The position numbers were made by a program, and so were the translations under genes. From an uncultured Lachnospiraceae bacterium (GTDB lineage Bacteria; Bacillota; Clostridia; Lachnospirales; Lachnospiraceae), in the NCBI GenBank assembly GCA_948794795.1, contig CAQGLR010000013.1, positions 27,166 through 91,165 of the forward strand: a stretch of DNA of 64,000 bases. Reading direction: 5' to 3'. The notes beneath the pieces are model-generated. The model had not been told where the DNA came from. It saw only the letters and a program-made list of their open reading frames with translations, and did no database searches. Positions 1-9,544 of this stretch are shown in pieces (the first letter of the stretch is position 1; every line of letters starts with the position of its first letter).

Positions 1-1
1 T

Positions 2-58
2 ATGATTGATGAAAAATCTTCGGGAATATATAAAAGAATGATTGAAATTGATGATTAA
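2..58 (+). CDS. C-terminal tail of an upstream gene (partial)
   Basis: An open frame runs from the window edge to a TAA at 56-58 and encodes about 18 residues ending in GIYKRMIEIDD. The tail resembles the end of ABC exporter ATPases, but it is too short to assign. The gene begins outside the window and reads toward addB. Confidence 0.3.
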   Translation: MIDEKSSGIYKRMIEIDD

Positions 59-74
59 ATTTAGTTTTATGAAA

Positions 75-103
75 TTGTAATAGCCATGTAATTTATATAA
101 TAT
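75..103 (+). promoter_or_regulatory. Candidate promoter of addB
   Basis: TTGTAA at 75-80 and TAATAT at 98-103 are 17 bases apart and resemble sigma-A -35 and -10 boxes. They lie about 30 bases upstream of the addB ribosome binding site. The surrounding DNA is very AT-rich, so chance matches are likely. Confidence 0.35.
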
Positions 104-132
104 TTAATTATATTATTATTAAGGAGAGCAGA

Positions 133-3100
133 ATGTCATTACAGTTAATTTTGGGAGGTTCAGGCAGGGGCAAGACACATTTTATACAGCATATGGTTAC
201 AAAAGAAGCTTTTGAAAACCCTGGTAAGGAATATATAATAATAGTACCTGAACAGTTTACAATGCAGACACAAAAGGAATTAATACAGTTAAGCCCATGT
301 AAGGGCATTATGAATATAGATGTACAAAGTTTTGTCAGGCTTGCTTTCAGGATTTTTACTGAACTTGGTGCAGGTAATGAACCTGTACTTGATGATATGG
401 GAAAGACTATGATACTTAAGAAAGTATTGCTTGATAAACAAGATGAACTTGGATATTTTGGCAGGAATATACATAAAAAAGGTTATATTGCAGAGATAAA
501 GTCTTTTCTGTCAGAGCTTGTCCAGTATGGCATTGATGATGAAATGCTGGGCAAAATGATTAACAGTTCTTTGAAAAAGCCTGCACTTAGAAGGAAACTT
601 GAAGATATGTCTGTTGCATACAGGGCATTTCTGGATTATATAAATAATAATTATATTACTTCTGAAGAGGTTATAACTGTACTTTCAGAAATTGTAAACA
701 GGTCAGAAATTATTAAAGGAAGTATAATATGTCTTGATGGTTTTACAGGTTTTACACCATTACAATATATGCTACTGGCAGAATTAATGAAGACTGCAGA
801 AAAGGTGTTTGTGACAGTGGCAATAGATGACAGGGAACCTGTTACAAGTCTTGGGGCGAAACACCGTCTCTTCCATATGAGCAGGAAAACTATATGTAAG
901 CTTAGGAATATTGCATATGAAAATAAAATTGAGGTATGTGATGATATATGGACAAGTAAAAAGGATGAAAAAAGCAGGTTTGCAAATGCACCATCGCTGT
1001 CTGCACTGGAGAGAAATCTTTTCAGGTATCCGCTGGTTAAATATAATAATCCAGAGGAAATTTCAATCCATCTGTTAAAACAGCCAGGTGATGAGGTTTC
1101 ATATATTATACAGGAAATAAAACATCTGCTTAGGGAAGATGGATGCAGGTACAGGGATATAGCTGTAATAGCTGGTGATTTACAGACATATGGCATAATT
1201 ATTGATAATGAAATGAAACAGGCAGGTTTTCCTTGCTTTATTGACCAGAAGAAAAGTGTGCTTACAAATCCTTTTGTTGAAATGATAGATGCTATACTTG
1301 ATATTTTTATAAAAGATTTTGCTTATAAAGATGTAATGAGATATATTAAAGGGAGTTTTGCAGGAATTACTAAAGAACAGTCTGATATTACAGATAATTT
1401 TATACTTGCAACAGGTATAAGGGGACATAAGAAGTGGAATAAAGAGTGGGAAAGTGGGTATATATACCAAAGACGTACCGAAGAATCAAAGAAATATGCA
1501 GATGAAGTTTTAAATATTGTGCGTGAAAAAATAACTGGATTATTAATGCCTGTTTATAAAGAAGTTATGCCAGGAAAGCATACAGTAAGACATTATGCAG
1601 AAGTTTTATGCAGGTTTTTTGATGAACAGGATTTTTACAGGATTATTATGGAAAGAGCGGCTTTATTTACTGAAAAAGGAGAACTTGGGCTTGCTGCTGA
1701 GTATGAACAGATTTATGGAATTGTATTATCTGTATTGGACAGGCTTGTAGAACTTCTTGGTGATGAGAAAATGAGGCTTTCTGAATTTAAAGAGCTGCTT
1801 GACACAGGGTTTTCGGAAGCCAGGATAGGGCTTATACCTCCTGGCACAGACCAGATTGTTGCAGGTGATATTTCAAGGACACGTATTTCTGGTATTAAGT
1901 ATTTATTTTTTATTGGTGTTAATGATATAAATATACCTAAAGGAAATGGCAGCGGAGGTATATTGTCTGATTCAGAGAGAAGTTTTCTTTCTGATGGAAA
2001 GTTTGAAATAGCTCCAACATCAAGGGAACTTGTTTACCAGGAACAGTTTTATTTATATCTTAATATGACAAAACCATCCAGACATCTCTATATTACATAT
2101 TGTGAAACGGGCAATGATGGAAGGGCACAAAACCCGTCATATATAATAGAGAGGTTTATAAAAATGTTTCCTGGACTTAAGGTAGAGATGGAAGAAACCA
2201 GAAAAGATGCAGAACATATTTTGTCAAATGATATGGGGTTAAAGTATCTTATAGACGGGCTTAGAAAAGCTGATTATAGCAGTACACAGTGGTCTGAACT
2301 TTATAAGTTTTATACTGGAAATGATGGTTATAATGAAATACTTGGCCAACTGGTTAATGCATCATTTTACAGGGAAGTGAAAAGTAAAATTTCGGAAAGA
2401 GCCGCCAGGGCACTTTACCATGATGTGTTCTGTGGAAGCACTTCCCAGCTTGAACGTTATGCTGCTTGTGCATTTTCGTATTTTGCACAGTATGGGCTTA
2501 AACTTGAAGAAAGGGCAGAACATAAAGTAGAGTTTTTTGATATAGGAAATATTGTACATGAGGCTTTACAGAAATATACTGAAAAACTTCTTAAGAGTAA
2601 AAAGCAGTGGTGGGAACTGACAGAAGAAGAACAACATATACAGGCAGATGAGTGCCTGGATGAAGTTGTAAACAAATATAAGAACAGCCTTATGTATGAA
2701 ACAGAGAGGGATACTTATATGGTAAAGAGGCTTAGAAAGCTTCTTATAAGGACTGTATGGGCTGTAACAGAACAGATGAAGCTTGGAAAATTTGATACTA
2801 TAGAAAGTGAGTTTTCTTTTGATATAACAGAGGATAACAGTAGTATTAATGAAAATAAAGAAAATATGATTCATCTTATAGGGCGTATAGACAGAATTGA
2901 TGAGTATAAAGATGATAAATGTACTTATGTAAAAATTGTTGATTACAAAACTGGCAAGAAAGACCTGTCACTTTCAGACCTTTATTATGGTCTCCAGATG
3001 CAGCTTGTTATTTACCTTAAGGCAGCAATGGATGCCAAGAAAGAAGAAAAGATTGTGATACCAGCAGGTGTGCTTTATTATAATATTGCCAATCCTGTAC

Positions 3101-3552
3101 TGGAGGGAAAGTATGATAAAGACCAGATTAATAATGAAATGTTAAAAAGCCTTAAAATGAGGGGTATAGTAAATGAGGATGACCCTGTACTTCCTTTACT
3201 TGATGCTAACTTTGAAGCAGAGCCAGGTGTACTGCCAGCTATGGTTTCATCAGTAGTTGCACCATTTGCAACTGATAAGGATGGTAATCTTAAAAAGGTG
3301 TCACAGGCAATTACAACAAAAGATTTTGATAATATTATATCATATACGCAGAAGAATATTGCTGGGATGAGCAAAGAAATTATGGATGGAAAAACGGAAG
3401 TAAACCCATACAGGAAAAATGACACAGAAGGAAAAACAGCATGTGATTATTGTGGATACAGGGGAATATGCAGGTTTGATGTGAGGATACCAGGTAATAA
3501 TTACCGTGTACTTAACAAACTTAGTGATGATGATGTACTGAACAGGATATAA
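133..3552 (+). CDS. addB: ATP-dependent helicase/deoxyribonuclease subunit B
   Basis: AddB is the second helicase-like and nuclease subunit of AddAB, which resects double-strand breaks for RecA-dependent repair and recognises Chi. The 1139-residue length is normal. A Walker A motif GGSGRGKT lies at residues 8-15. The C-terminal nuclease domain has the IVDYKTG motif with Asp937 and Lys939. Four cysteines (779, 1104, 1107 and 1113) fit the iron-sulfur staple typical of AddB. The start follows an AAGGAG site at about 120-126. In most Firmicutes addA follows directly, but here addA begins 1.2 kb downstream, beyond an inverted gene and a palindrome. Confidence 0.96.
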   Translation: MSLQLILGGSGRGKTHFIQHMVTKEAFENPGKEYIIIVPEQFTMQTQKELIQLSPCKGIMNIDVQSFVRLAFRIFTELGAGNEPVLDDMGKTMILKKVLLDKQDELGYFGRNIHKKGYIAEIKSFLSELVQYGIDDEMLGKMINSSLKKPALRRKLEDMSVAYRAFLDYINNNYITSEEVITVLSEIVNRSEIIKGSIICLDGFTGFTPLQYMLLAELMKTAEKVFVTVAIDDREPVTSLGAKHRLFHMSRKTICKLRNIAYENKIEVCDDIWTSKKDEKSRFANAPSLSALERNLFRYPLVKYNNPEEISIHLLKQPGDEVSYIIQEIKHLLREDGCRYRDIAVIAGDLQTYGIIIDNEMKQAGFPCFIDQKKSVLTNPFVEMIDAILDIFIKDFAYKDVMRYIKGSFAGITKEQSDITDNFILATGIRGHKKWNKEWESGYIYQRRTEESKKYADEVLNIVREKITGLLMPVYKEVMPGKHTVRHYAEVLCRFFDEQDFYRIIMERAALFTEKGELGLAAEYEQIYGIVLSVLDRLVELLGDEKMRLSEFKELLDTGFSEARIGLIPPGTDQIVAGDISRTRISGIKYLFFIGVNDINIPKGNGSGGILSDSERSFLSDGKFEIAPTSRELVYQEQFYLYLNMTKPSRHLYITYCETGNDGRAQNPSYIIERFIKMFPGLKVEMEETRKDAEHILSNDMGLKYLIDGLRKADYSSTQWSELYKFYTGNDGYNEILGQLVNASFYREVKSKISERAARALYHDVFCGSTSQLERYAACAFSYFAQYGLKLEERAEHKVEFFDIGNIVHEALQKYTEKLLKSKKQWWELTEEEQHIQADECLDEVVNKYKNSLMYETERDTYMVKRLRKLLIRTVWAVTEQMKLGKFDTIESEFSFDITEDNSSINENKENMIHLIGRIDRIDEYKDDKCTYVKIVDYKTGKKDLSLSDLYYGLQMQLVIYLKAAMDAKKEEKIVIPAGVLYYNIANPVLEGKYDKDQINNEMLKSLKMRGIVNEDDPVLPLLDANFEAEPGVLPAMVSSVVAPFATDKDGNLKKVSQAITTKDFDNIISYTQKNIAGMSKEIMDGKTEVNPYRKNDTEGKTACDYCGYRGICRFDVRIPGNNYRVLNKLSDDDVLNRI

Positions 3553-3557
3553 TATAA

Positions 3558-3640
3558 AACAGCTGCTATTATTATAATGGGTTCTTATTGTATTCTGGAT
3601 ATACAATAAGAAGATTATAATGTGGCAGCTGTTAATATTT
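3558..3640. terminator. Long two-tier hairpin between convergent genes
   Basis: AACAGCTGC at 3558-3566 pairs with GCAGCTGTT at 3625-3633. Inside it, TTCTTATTGTAT at 3582-3593 pairs perfectly with 3601-3612 around a 7-base loop. T-rich sequence follows on the plus strand. Its position between the ends of addB and the acetyltransferase gene suggests a bidirectional terminator. Confidence 0.6.
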
Positions 3641-3642
3641 TA

Positions 3643-4248
3643 TTATATATTGATTTCCCTGTCTTTGTAGTAATATTTTTTATCATGTTCATTAATTTCA
3701 CGCATAACTTTACAAGGGTTCCCAACGGCTATAACATCTGATGGTATATCTTTTGTTACTACACTTCCAGCACCAATAACTGTATTATCTCCTATAGTAA
3801 CACCAGGAAGTATAATTGCACCTGCACCTATCCAGCAGTTTCTTCCAATATGGACAGGCATATTATACTGGTATATTTTTTCACGGAGTTCTGGAAGGAT
3901 TGGATGTCCAGCAGTAGCGATTGTTACATTAGGGCCAATCATTGTATAATCACCAATATAAATATGTGTGTCATCTACACATGTGAGGTGGTAATTGGCA
4001 TAAACCATCTTTCCAAAATGACAGTGTTTCCCACCAAAATTAGCATAAAAGGGAGCTTCAATATACACACCTTCGCCACAGTCACCAAGCATATCTTTTA
4101 ACATCTGGCTTCTTTTTTCTGTTTCAGATGGTTTTGTCATATTATAGTCGCATAGTTTGTCCTGGTAAACCATTTGTTCTTTCATAATAGTTTCATCTCC
4201 TGGAAGATAAAGTTCACCAGTGTGAAGTTTTTCTTTCATATTACTCAT
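3643..4248 (-). CDS. Sugar O-acetyltransferase (maltose/galactoside acetyltransferase family)
   Basis: This left-handed beta-helix enzyme transfers an acetyl group from acetyl-CoA to a sugar hydroxyl and may help export or detoxify non-metabolised sugars. The 201 residues contain hexapeptide-repeat sequence from about residue 70 to 190. The catalytic histidine is His115 in GHPILPE, the same position as His115 of LacA. The N-terminal Mac-type helical region is at residues 5-60. The start has GGAGGTATTTTAA just upstream. The gene is convergent with addB and interrupts the usual addB-addA order. Its substrate cannot be told from the sequence. Confidence 0.9.
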   Translation of the reverse strand: MSNMKEKLHTGELYLPGDETIMKEQMVYQDKLCDYNMTKPSETEKRSQMLKDMLGDCGEGVYIEAPFYANFGGKHCHFGKMVYANYHLTCVDDTHIYIGDYTMIGPNVTIATAGHPILPELREKIYQYNMPVHIGRNCWIGAGAIILPGVTIGDNTVIGAGSVVTKDIPSDVIAVGNPCKVMREINEHDKKYYYKDREINI

Positions 4249-4330
4249 TTAAAATACCTCCAAGTATTGATATGTAATGTAAAATATGATATATTATAAA
4301 TATAGATTTATTTTACCAGATTTATAAGGA

Positions 4331-4367
4331 TAAAAAATAGCCGCCACTACTCACAATAATGGCGGCT
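4331..4367 (-). terminator. Minus-strand hairpin with T tract upstream of the acetyltransferase gene
   Basis: AGCCGCCA at 4339-4346 pairs with TGGCGGCT at 4360-4367. On the minus strand the stem is followed by ATTTTTTA, so it looks like an intrinsic terminator. No protein gene reads into it on that strand. It may end a short transcript from the palindrome region, or act as a 5' attenuator of the acetyltransferase gene. Confidence 0.5.
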
Positions 4368-4481
4368 GCCTTTATATAAACAAAGTTAAGTAACCTGTTG
4401 TAAGGGCAGAGCTGCTTCTATGCTTTCCCTTATATATATTTAATATAACATATAACATAAAAATGTACAATAATAAAATAT

Positions 4482-4710
4482 TTTGAGTTTCCCCATTTTT
4501 TAAATTACCCAAAGACTATATTACTCTGGCGGATTCCAAATGTTTTACCAAAAGGCAGCTGTTATGGGGACGCTGGTGCTTAAGCCTTGTTCTTTAAGGC
4601 TTTATGCACCACTGCGTATCCCATCCAAGTGCAAACGTGCTGCTGTTGGTAAACATTTGGAATTGCCAGAGTCAAGATATTTATGTATTAAAAAAGTGGG
4701 GAAACTCAAA
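4482..4710. repeat. 229-bp imperfect palindromic element (element 1)
   Basis: The outermost 13 bases TTTGAGTTTCCCC at 4482-4494 are matched exactly in reverse complement at 4698-4710. Further in, about 26 bases around ATTCCAAATGTTT pair with 4640-4672 with few mismatches. Shorter arms (GCAGC, ATGGG, TGGTGC, AAGCC) continue to an apex near 4590. No protein is encoded. The architecture suits a MITE-like element or a gene for a long hairpin RNA. A related end sequence occurs near 29308. Confidence 0.75.
4663..4691 (+). promoter_or_regulatory. Candidate promoter of addA inside the right arm of element 1
   Basis: TTGCCA at 4663-4668 and TATTAA at 4686-4691 are 17 bases apart and point outward toward addA. 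If used, the palindrome would supply the promoter of addA. The boxes are only moderate matches. Confidence 0.3.
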
Positions 4711-4755
4711 TAAAATATATTTGTTAAAGGAATAGAAAGGCTGGGTATTTAATAT

Positions 4756-7700
4756 ATGGGAGAAGCAAAGTGGACAGAAGAGCAGGAACTTGTAATAAAC
4801 CTCCGTGACAGGAATATCCTTGTATCTGCAGCAGCGGGGTCAGGTAAAACAGCTGTACTTGTAGAAAGAATTATAAAGATTATATCAGACAAAAGCCGGC
4901 CTGTTGATATAGACAGGCTGCTTGTAGTTACTTTTACAAAAGCAGCAGCAGCGGAAATGAGAAACCGTGTTGGTGACGCAATAGAAAAGATGCTTATAGA
5001 AAATCCTGATGATGAACATCTCCAAAGGCAGGCAACCCTTCTGCATAATGCACAGATAACTACTATAGACAGTTTCTGCCAGAATATTATACGTAATTAT
5101 TTTCATGTAATTGATTTAGACCCGTCTTTCAGGGTTGCAGATGAGAATGAACTGGCAATAATGAAAACAGATATTATGGAAGAACTTCTGGAAATGAAAT
5201 ACCAGGAAAGCAGGGAAAATGGCAACCAGAATTTCCTTGATTTTACAGAAAGTTTTTCTCCTGGCAGGACAGACAGTAATATTGAAGAACTTGTTTTAAG
5301 GCTTTTTAATATATCCATGAGCTATCCATGGGCAGATGAATGGCTTGAAAGCTGTGTGGGTATGTATGCATGTAGTTCTATGGATGAATTTGAAGAAACT
5401 GTATGGATGAAAGAGCTTAAAAAGTATATAAGTGATTGTTTATCTGATTATATGGCAACAGCACAAAAAGCATTAGAAATCTGTAATAGCGGTGGTGGTC
5501 CTGCAAATTATTGTGGTGCTATAGAATCTGATATAAAGCAGATTGGAATAGTAATGCAGGCAGATACTTATGCAGGTTATTATAAAGCTTTTGGCATGCT
5601 TAATCCAGCAAGGCTTTCTGCAAAACGTGACCCAGGAATTATACCAGAGAAAAAAGAAGAAGTTAAAGCACTTAGGGAAAGTTACCAGAAAAATGGTTTG
5701 CAGGTGCTTAAGAAGAATTTCTTTTTCCAAGAACCAGAGGAGATGCTTGCAGATATTAAGGCTATGTTTCCATTGGTAAAAGAACTTATAAATCTTGTAA
5801 GAGATTTTTCTTCTATGTTTGCAGAAAGGAAAAGAGAAGAAGGATTACTTGACTTTGCAGATATGGAACATTTTGCGCTGGATATACTTATATCTAAAGA
5901 GAATGGGGAAGTAAAGCCAAGTGAAGTTGCATGTGAGTTACAGGAATTTTATGAAGAAATTATGACTGATGAGTACCAGGACAGTAACTTTGTACAAGAG
6001 CTTATACTTACAAGCCTTTGCCGTGCACCAGGGAATAAACCATATCTTTTTATGGTAGGTGATGTTAAACAGAGTATATACCAGTTCCGTCTCGCAAGAC
6101 CTGAGCTGTTTATGAAGAAATATAATAGTTATACAGTTGGCAAGGGTCCATACCAGAGAATAGATTTGCATAAAAATTTCAGGAGCAGGGAAATTGTGCT
6201 TAACTCTGCTAATTATATTTTTGAAAATATTATGAAAGAATGTCTTGGTGGTATTAATTATGATAATGATGCAAAGCTTGTACCAGGCAGGGATTATGAA
6301 AGTACAGATTTGAATATTTCTAAAAAGACAGATGTAATTCTTATTGAACAAAAGAGTGAAGATGCAGAAAATATTGAGAAACGTGTACTTGAAGCAGCAT
6401 CAATAGGTGAACGTATACGTGGGATGGTACAAGGGGATAATCCTCTTTATGTAAGTGGAAAAGATGGTTACAGGCGTGCAGAATATAAGGATATTGTAAT
6501 TCTTTTAAGAAGTATGAGCGGGTGGTCAGAAGAATTTATAGAGACTTTGGCAGATATGGGAATACCCGCATATTCTGATACAAAGACAGGTTATTTTTCT
6601 GCAATAGAGGTCTGTACTGTACTTGATTTCTTACGTATTATTGATAATCCAAGACAGGATATACCTCTTGTGGCTGTATTACGTTCTGTTATTGGAAATA
6701 TAACGGATGAAGAACTTGCATGTATTGCATCAGTTCCACGTACATTAAATTATATGGACGGAATACAGCTTTTTATTAAATTATATAGTGATAAAAAAGA
6801 TATTAACATAGATGAAGATTTAGAAAATAATTTTGAAAAATATATTGATAAAATTCCTGCTAGTTATGAGGAAGGAAAAAAACTTGCGGATAAACTAGAG
6901 AAGTTCTGTAATATGCTTTTACGTTACCAGGATATGGCAGGGTATTCTTCTGTATATGAGATATTACAATGTATTTATAAAGAAACAGGTTATTATAATA
7001 TTATGTCTGCTATGCCTGCTGGTGAAAAGCGTGCAGCAAACCTTGATATTCTTTTACAGCAGTCAGTTGAATTTACAGAAAATGGACATAGGGGGATTTT
7101 TGGATTTACACATTATATTGAAAGGCTTAATAAATCAAATATTGATTTTGGAGAAGCTTCTGTTAATGGAGAAAATACTAATGCAGTAAGGATTATGAGC
7201 ATACATAAAAGTAAGGGACTCCAGTTTCCAGTTGTATTTGTGGCAGGAATGGGGAAACATTTTAACTTACAAGATGCAAGAAAGGCTACAATAATTGATG
7301 CTGATTATGGTGCAGGAGCTGATTATATTGACCTTGAATTAAGGATTAAACAGCCAGTCCTTATGAAGAAGTTTATGGCTAACCAGATTAAAAAGAATAC
7401 CCTTTCTGAGGAAATAAGGATACTTTATGTTGCACTTACACGTGCAGAAGAGAAACTGGTACTTACTGGCACGGCAGCAGGTGTTGAAAAGAAAATAGAA
7501 AAATGGAGAAATAAAAGCGGAAACCATAATATGACCTCTCTTCTAAGTGCACAGACATATTTTGACTGGATTATGCCTGTACTGCTTAATGGGGGATTTA
7601 TAGCTGATATTTTATTTGATATTATCACAGAAGGACAGAGTGATATTATCACAGAAGAAAAAGAAGGGCTTGAGAGGAGTATTGATAATTATAAACTTCT

Positions 7701-8472
7701 TAAGAACTGGGATACAGAGGTGGTTTATAATGAAAATATGGCTGTAGAAATACAAAGCCAGTTAGGTTATAATTATCCTTACTTAAGTGAACAGCAGCTT
7801 CCAGTTAAAGTGTCAGTTACTGAAATTAAAAGGCTTGCTGCCCAGAAAGCAGAGATTCTTAGTGGTGACGAAGATAGTATTACAGATTTATCTGGTTATG
7901 TTGTTGCACCAAAAGCCCGTTTTATGAAGGATACAAGTAAGATAACAAATACAGAAAAGGGTACATTATACCATCTTGTAATGGAACATCTGCCATATAG
8001 TGAATTGAATGATAGTTTTGATTTTGGAAAGTTTATAGAAAATATGTGTGACAGTGGTTATATGGAAAAGGAAGAGGCATTGGTAATTAATGCAGATAAG
8101 TTTAAGGCTTTTTATAAAAGCAGTATTTGCAGACGTATGTGCCAGGCGCAGGCAAATGGAAGCTTAAAAAGGGAACAGCCTTTTATAATAGGGCTTCCAG
8201 CATCGGAAATTTATAGTGGGACTGGCACTGGATGTACAGAGATTGTGCTTATGCAAGGTATTATTGATGCATTTTTTGAAGAGGACGGGGAGATTGTTCT
8301 TGTTGATTATAAAACTGATTTTGTTAAAAAGGGTGATAGTAAAGAACTTCTGGAGAAGTATGGACAGCAGCTTAGTTATTATGCAAGGGCACTTGAAAAT
8401 ATAACTGGTAAAAGAGTTAAAGAAAAGATTATTTATTCATTTGCACTTGGTAATGAAGTGTGTGTGGGATAA
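4756..8472 (+). CDS. addA: ATP-dependent helicase/nuclease subunit A
   Basis: AddA is the UvrD-type motor subunit and second nuclease of the AddAB break-resection complex. The 1238-residue protein begins with the Q-motif region WTEEQ and a Walker A AAAGSGKT at residues 25-32. UvrD helicase motifs follow, including GDVKQSIYQFR and the late helicase motif IMSIHKSKGLQFP. The C-terminal RecB-like nuclease has Asp1171, Asp1184 and Lys1186 in the VDYKTD motif. The start is the first ATG after GAAAGG at about 4735-4740, a rather long spacing. The leader contains the right arm of the palindrome. A 24-base tandem duplication near 7618-7665 duplicates DIITE. Confidence 0.96.
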   Translation: MGEAKWTEEQELVINLRDRNILVSAAAGSGKTAVLVERIIKIISDKSRPVDIDRLLVVTFTKAAAAEMRNRVGDAIEKMLIENPDDEHLQRQATLLHNAQITTIDSFCQNIIRNYFHVIDLDPSFRVADENELAIMKTDIMEELLEMKYQESRENGNQNFLDFTESFSPGRTDSNIEELVLRLFNISMSYPWADEWLESCVGMYACSSMDEFEETVWMKELKKYISDCLSDYMATAQKALEICNSGGGPANYCGAIESDIKQIGIVMQADTYAGYYKAFGMLNPARLSAKRDPGIIPEKKEEVKALRESYQKNGLQVLKKNFFFQEPEEMLADIKAMFPLVKELINLVRDFSSMFAERKREEGLLDFADMEHFALDILISKENGEVKPSEVACELQEFYEEIMTDEYQDSNFVQELILTSLCRAPGNKPYLFMVGDVKQSIYQFRLARPELFMKKYNSYTVGKGPYQRIDLHKNFRSREIVLNSANYIFENIMKECLGGINYDNDAKLVPGRDYESTDLNISKKTDVILIEQKSEDAENIEKRVLEAASIGERIRGMVQGDNPLYVSGKDGYRRAEYKDIVILLRSMSGWSEEFIETLADMGIPAYSDTKTGYFSAIEVCTVLDFLRIIDNPRQDIPLVAVLRSVIGNITDEELACIASVPRTLNYMDGIQLFIKLYSDKKDINIDEDLENNFEKYIDKIPASYEEGKKLADKLEKFCNMLLRYQDMAGYSSVYEILQCIYKETGYYNIMSAMPAGEKRAANLDILLQQSVEFTENGHRGIFGFTHYIERLNKSNIDFGEASVNGENTNAVRIMSIHKSKGLQFPVVFVAGMGKHFNLQDARKATIIDADYGAGADYIDLELRIKQPVLMKKFMANQIKKNTLSEEIRILYVALTRAEEKLVLTGTAAGVEKKIEKWRNKSGNHNMTSLLSAQTYFDWIMPVLLNGGFIADILFDIITEGQSDIITEEKEGLERSIDNYKLLKNWDTEVVYNENMAVEIQSQLGYNYPYLSEQQLPVKVSVTEIKRLAAQKAEILSGDEDSITDLSGYVVAPKARFMKDTSKITNTEKGTLYHLVMEHLPYSELNDSFDFGKFIENMCDSGYMEKEEALVINADKFKAFYKSSICRRMCQAQANGSLKREQPFIIGLPASEIYSGTGTGCTEIVLMQGIIDAFFEEDGEIVLVDYKTDFVKKGDSKELLEKYGQQLSYYARALENITGKRVKEKIIYSFALGNEVCVG
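7618..7665 (+). repeat. 24-bp tandem duplication inside addA
   Basis: The 16-base core GATATTATCACAGAAG occurs twice, 24 bases apart, near 7618 and 7642. It adds a second DIITE to AddA without breaking the frame. It lies before the nuclease domain in a region likely to be a linker. Confidence 0.7.
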
Positions 8473-8475
8473 ATA

Positions 8476-8510
8476 AAAAAGCGGGCATTACCAGGCCCGC
8501 TTTTTATTTT
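8476..8510. terminator. Bidirectional terminator between addA and the sugar-binding protein gene
   Basis: AAAAAGCGGGC at 8476-8486 pairs perfectly with GCCCGCTTTTT at 8495-8505 around an 8-base loop, with T-rich tails on both strands. It serves addA on the plus strand and the sensor/binding-protein operon on the minus strand. It overlaps the stop codon of the latter's last gene. Confidence 0.9.
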
Positions 8511-9529
8511 TTATCTTCATCAAGAAAATCATTAACATTATGGCTTGTAACTTTAGAATAAGGCAGATAAGTATATTTATTGGTTATTTCTTTTTTAGAT
8601 ATAATTTCAACAGCCAGTTTTGCTATTGCGGCTGCTTGTCCTTCTTTATCATTGTATACAGTTCCTGCAAGTTCAAGGTCTTTTACTGCATTTAATCCAA
8701 CATCAGTTCCATCTATTCCAAAAAATACAGGTAAAGCAGATTCTGTATAGTTTAATTTTTTATATGCATCAATAGCTCCAAGAGCCATATCATCATTATT
8801 TGCCAGGACAAGTTCAATATTATTCTGGTGCTGGCTTATTATATGCATCATACGGTTCTGTGCCTGTGCACGGTTCCAGTTTGCAATGCCACAGCATAGC
8901 TTTTCAAGTTCAATGCCATTATTTTTTAAGGTGTCAACTGCATTTTCTGTGCGGATAATGGCATCCTGGTGGCCAGGTTCTCCTTCAAGCACTGCATATT
9001 GGATTTTTCCGTCTTTATTCCGGTCTATATTTTTATTTGCCTGTATTGCACTCAAAGCAAGTTCACCTTGCATTATACCAGACTGTTTTGCATCTGCACC
9101 AACATAATAAAGCATTTCCCAACGCATCATATCTTCTGCGACGGGTTCCCTGTTAAAGAAGATAATTGGTACATTATTTTCTTTAGCAAGGTTAATAATT
9201 TCTGATGGGTCTGCCCTGTCTACAAGATTTACACAAAGTACATTACAGCCAGCATTAATTAGTTCCTGTACCTGGTCATCCTGTGTACGTTGTGAACCAG
9301 CAGCATCCCGTATTGTCATTGTAACTTCAAAATTATCATTTTCAAATTGGCTGAGTTTATCTTTAAGACATGTAACAAGCTGGTTAATAAATGTATCACT
9401 TTGGTTATAACATGTTATTCCAAGATGAAGTTTATCTGGTGTATCTTGTTGCTGTTTTCCACAGGCACATAGTAGTATTAGGCTTGTACAAAAGATAATT
9501 GCTGATATCCAAATATTTTTAAATTTCAT
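8504..9529 (-). CDS. Galactose/glucose-binding lipoprotein, MglB-like, ordinary domain order
   Basis: This type I periplasmic binding protein has 341 residues and a lipoprotein signal peptide ending at Cys23 (LLCAC). It follows the usual MglB order. GITCYNQSDTF supplies the Asp45 and Phe47 equivalents of GGBP Asp14 and Phe16. Then come FFNREP, an EF-hand-like calcium loop DRNKDGKI, GEPGHQDAIIRT, ANWNRAQ, ANNDDMALGA and FGIDGTD. These residues contact sugar in the E. coli galactose/glucose protein. It is the last gene of a response regulator-kinase-binding protein operon and lacks its own ATPase or permease, so it may present sugar to the kinase or to MglAC. The start is 15 bases after the stop of the preceding gene. 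Confidence 0.85.
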   Translation of the reverse strand: MKFKNIWISAIIFCTSLILLCACGKQQQDTPDKLHLGITCYNQSDTFINQLVTCLKDKLSQFENDNFEVTMTIRDAAGSQRTQDDQVQELINAGCNVLCVNLVDRADPSEIINLAKENNVPIIFFNREPVAEDMMRWEMLYYVGADAKQSGIMQGELALSAIQANKNIDRNKDGKIQYAVLEGEPGHQDAIIRTENAVDTLKNNGIELEKLCCGIANWNRAQAQNRMMHIISQHQNNIELVLANNDDMALGAIDAYKKLNYTESALPVFFGIDGTDVGLNAVKDLELAGTVYNDKEGQAAAIAKLAVEIISKKEITNKYTYLPYSKVTSHNVNDFLDEDKK

Positions 9530-9544
9530 AAAATACCTCTGTTT

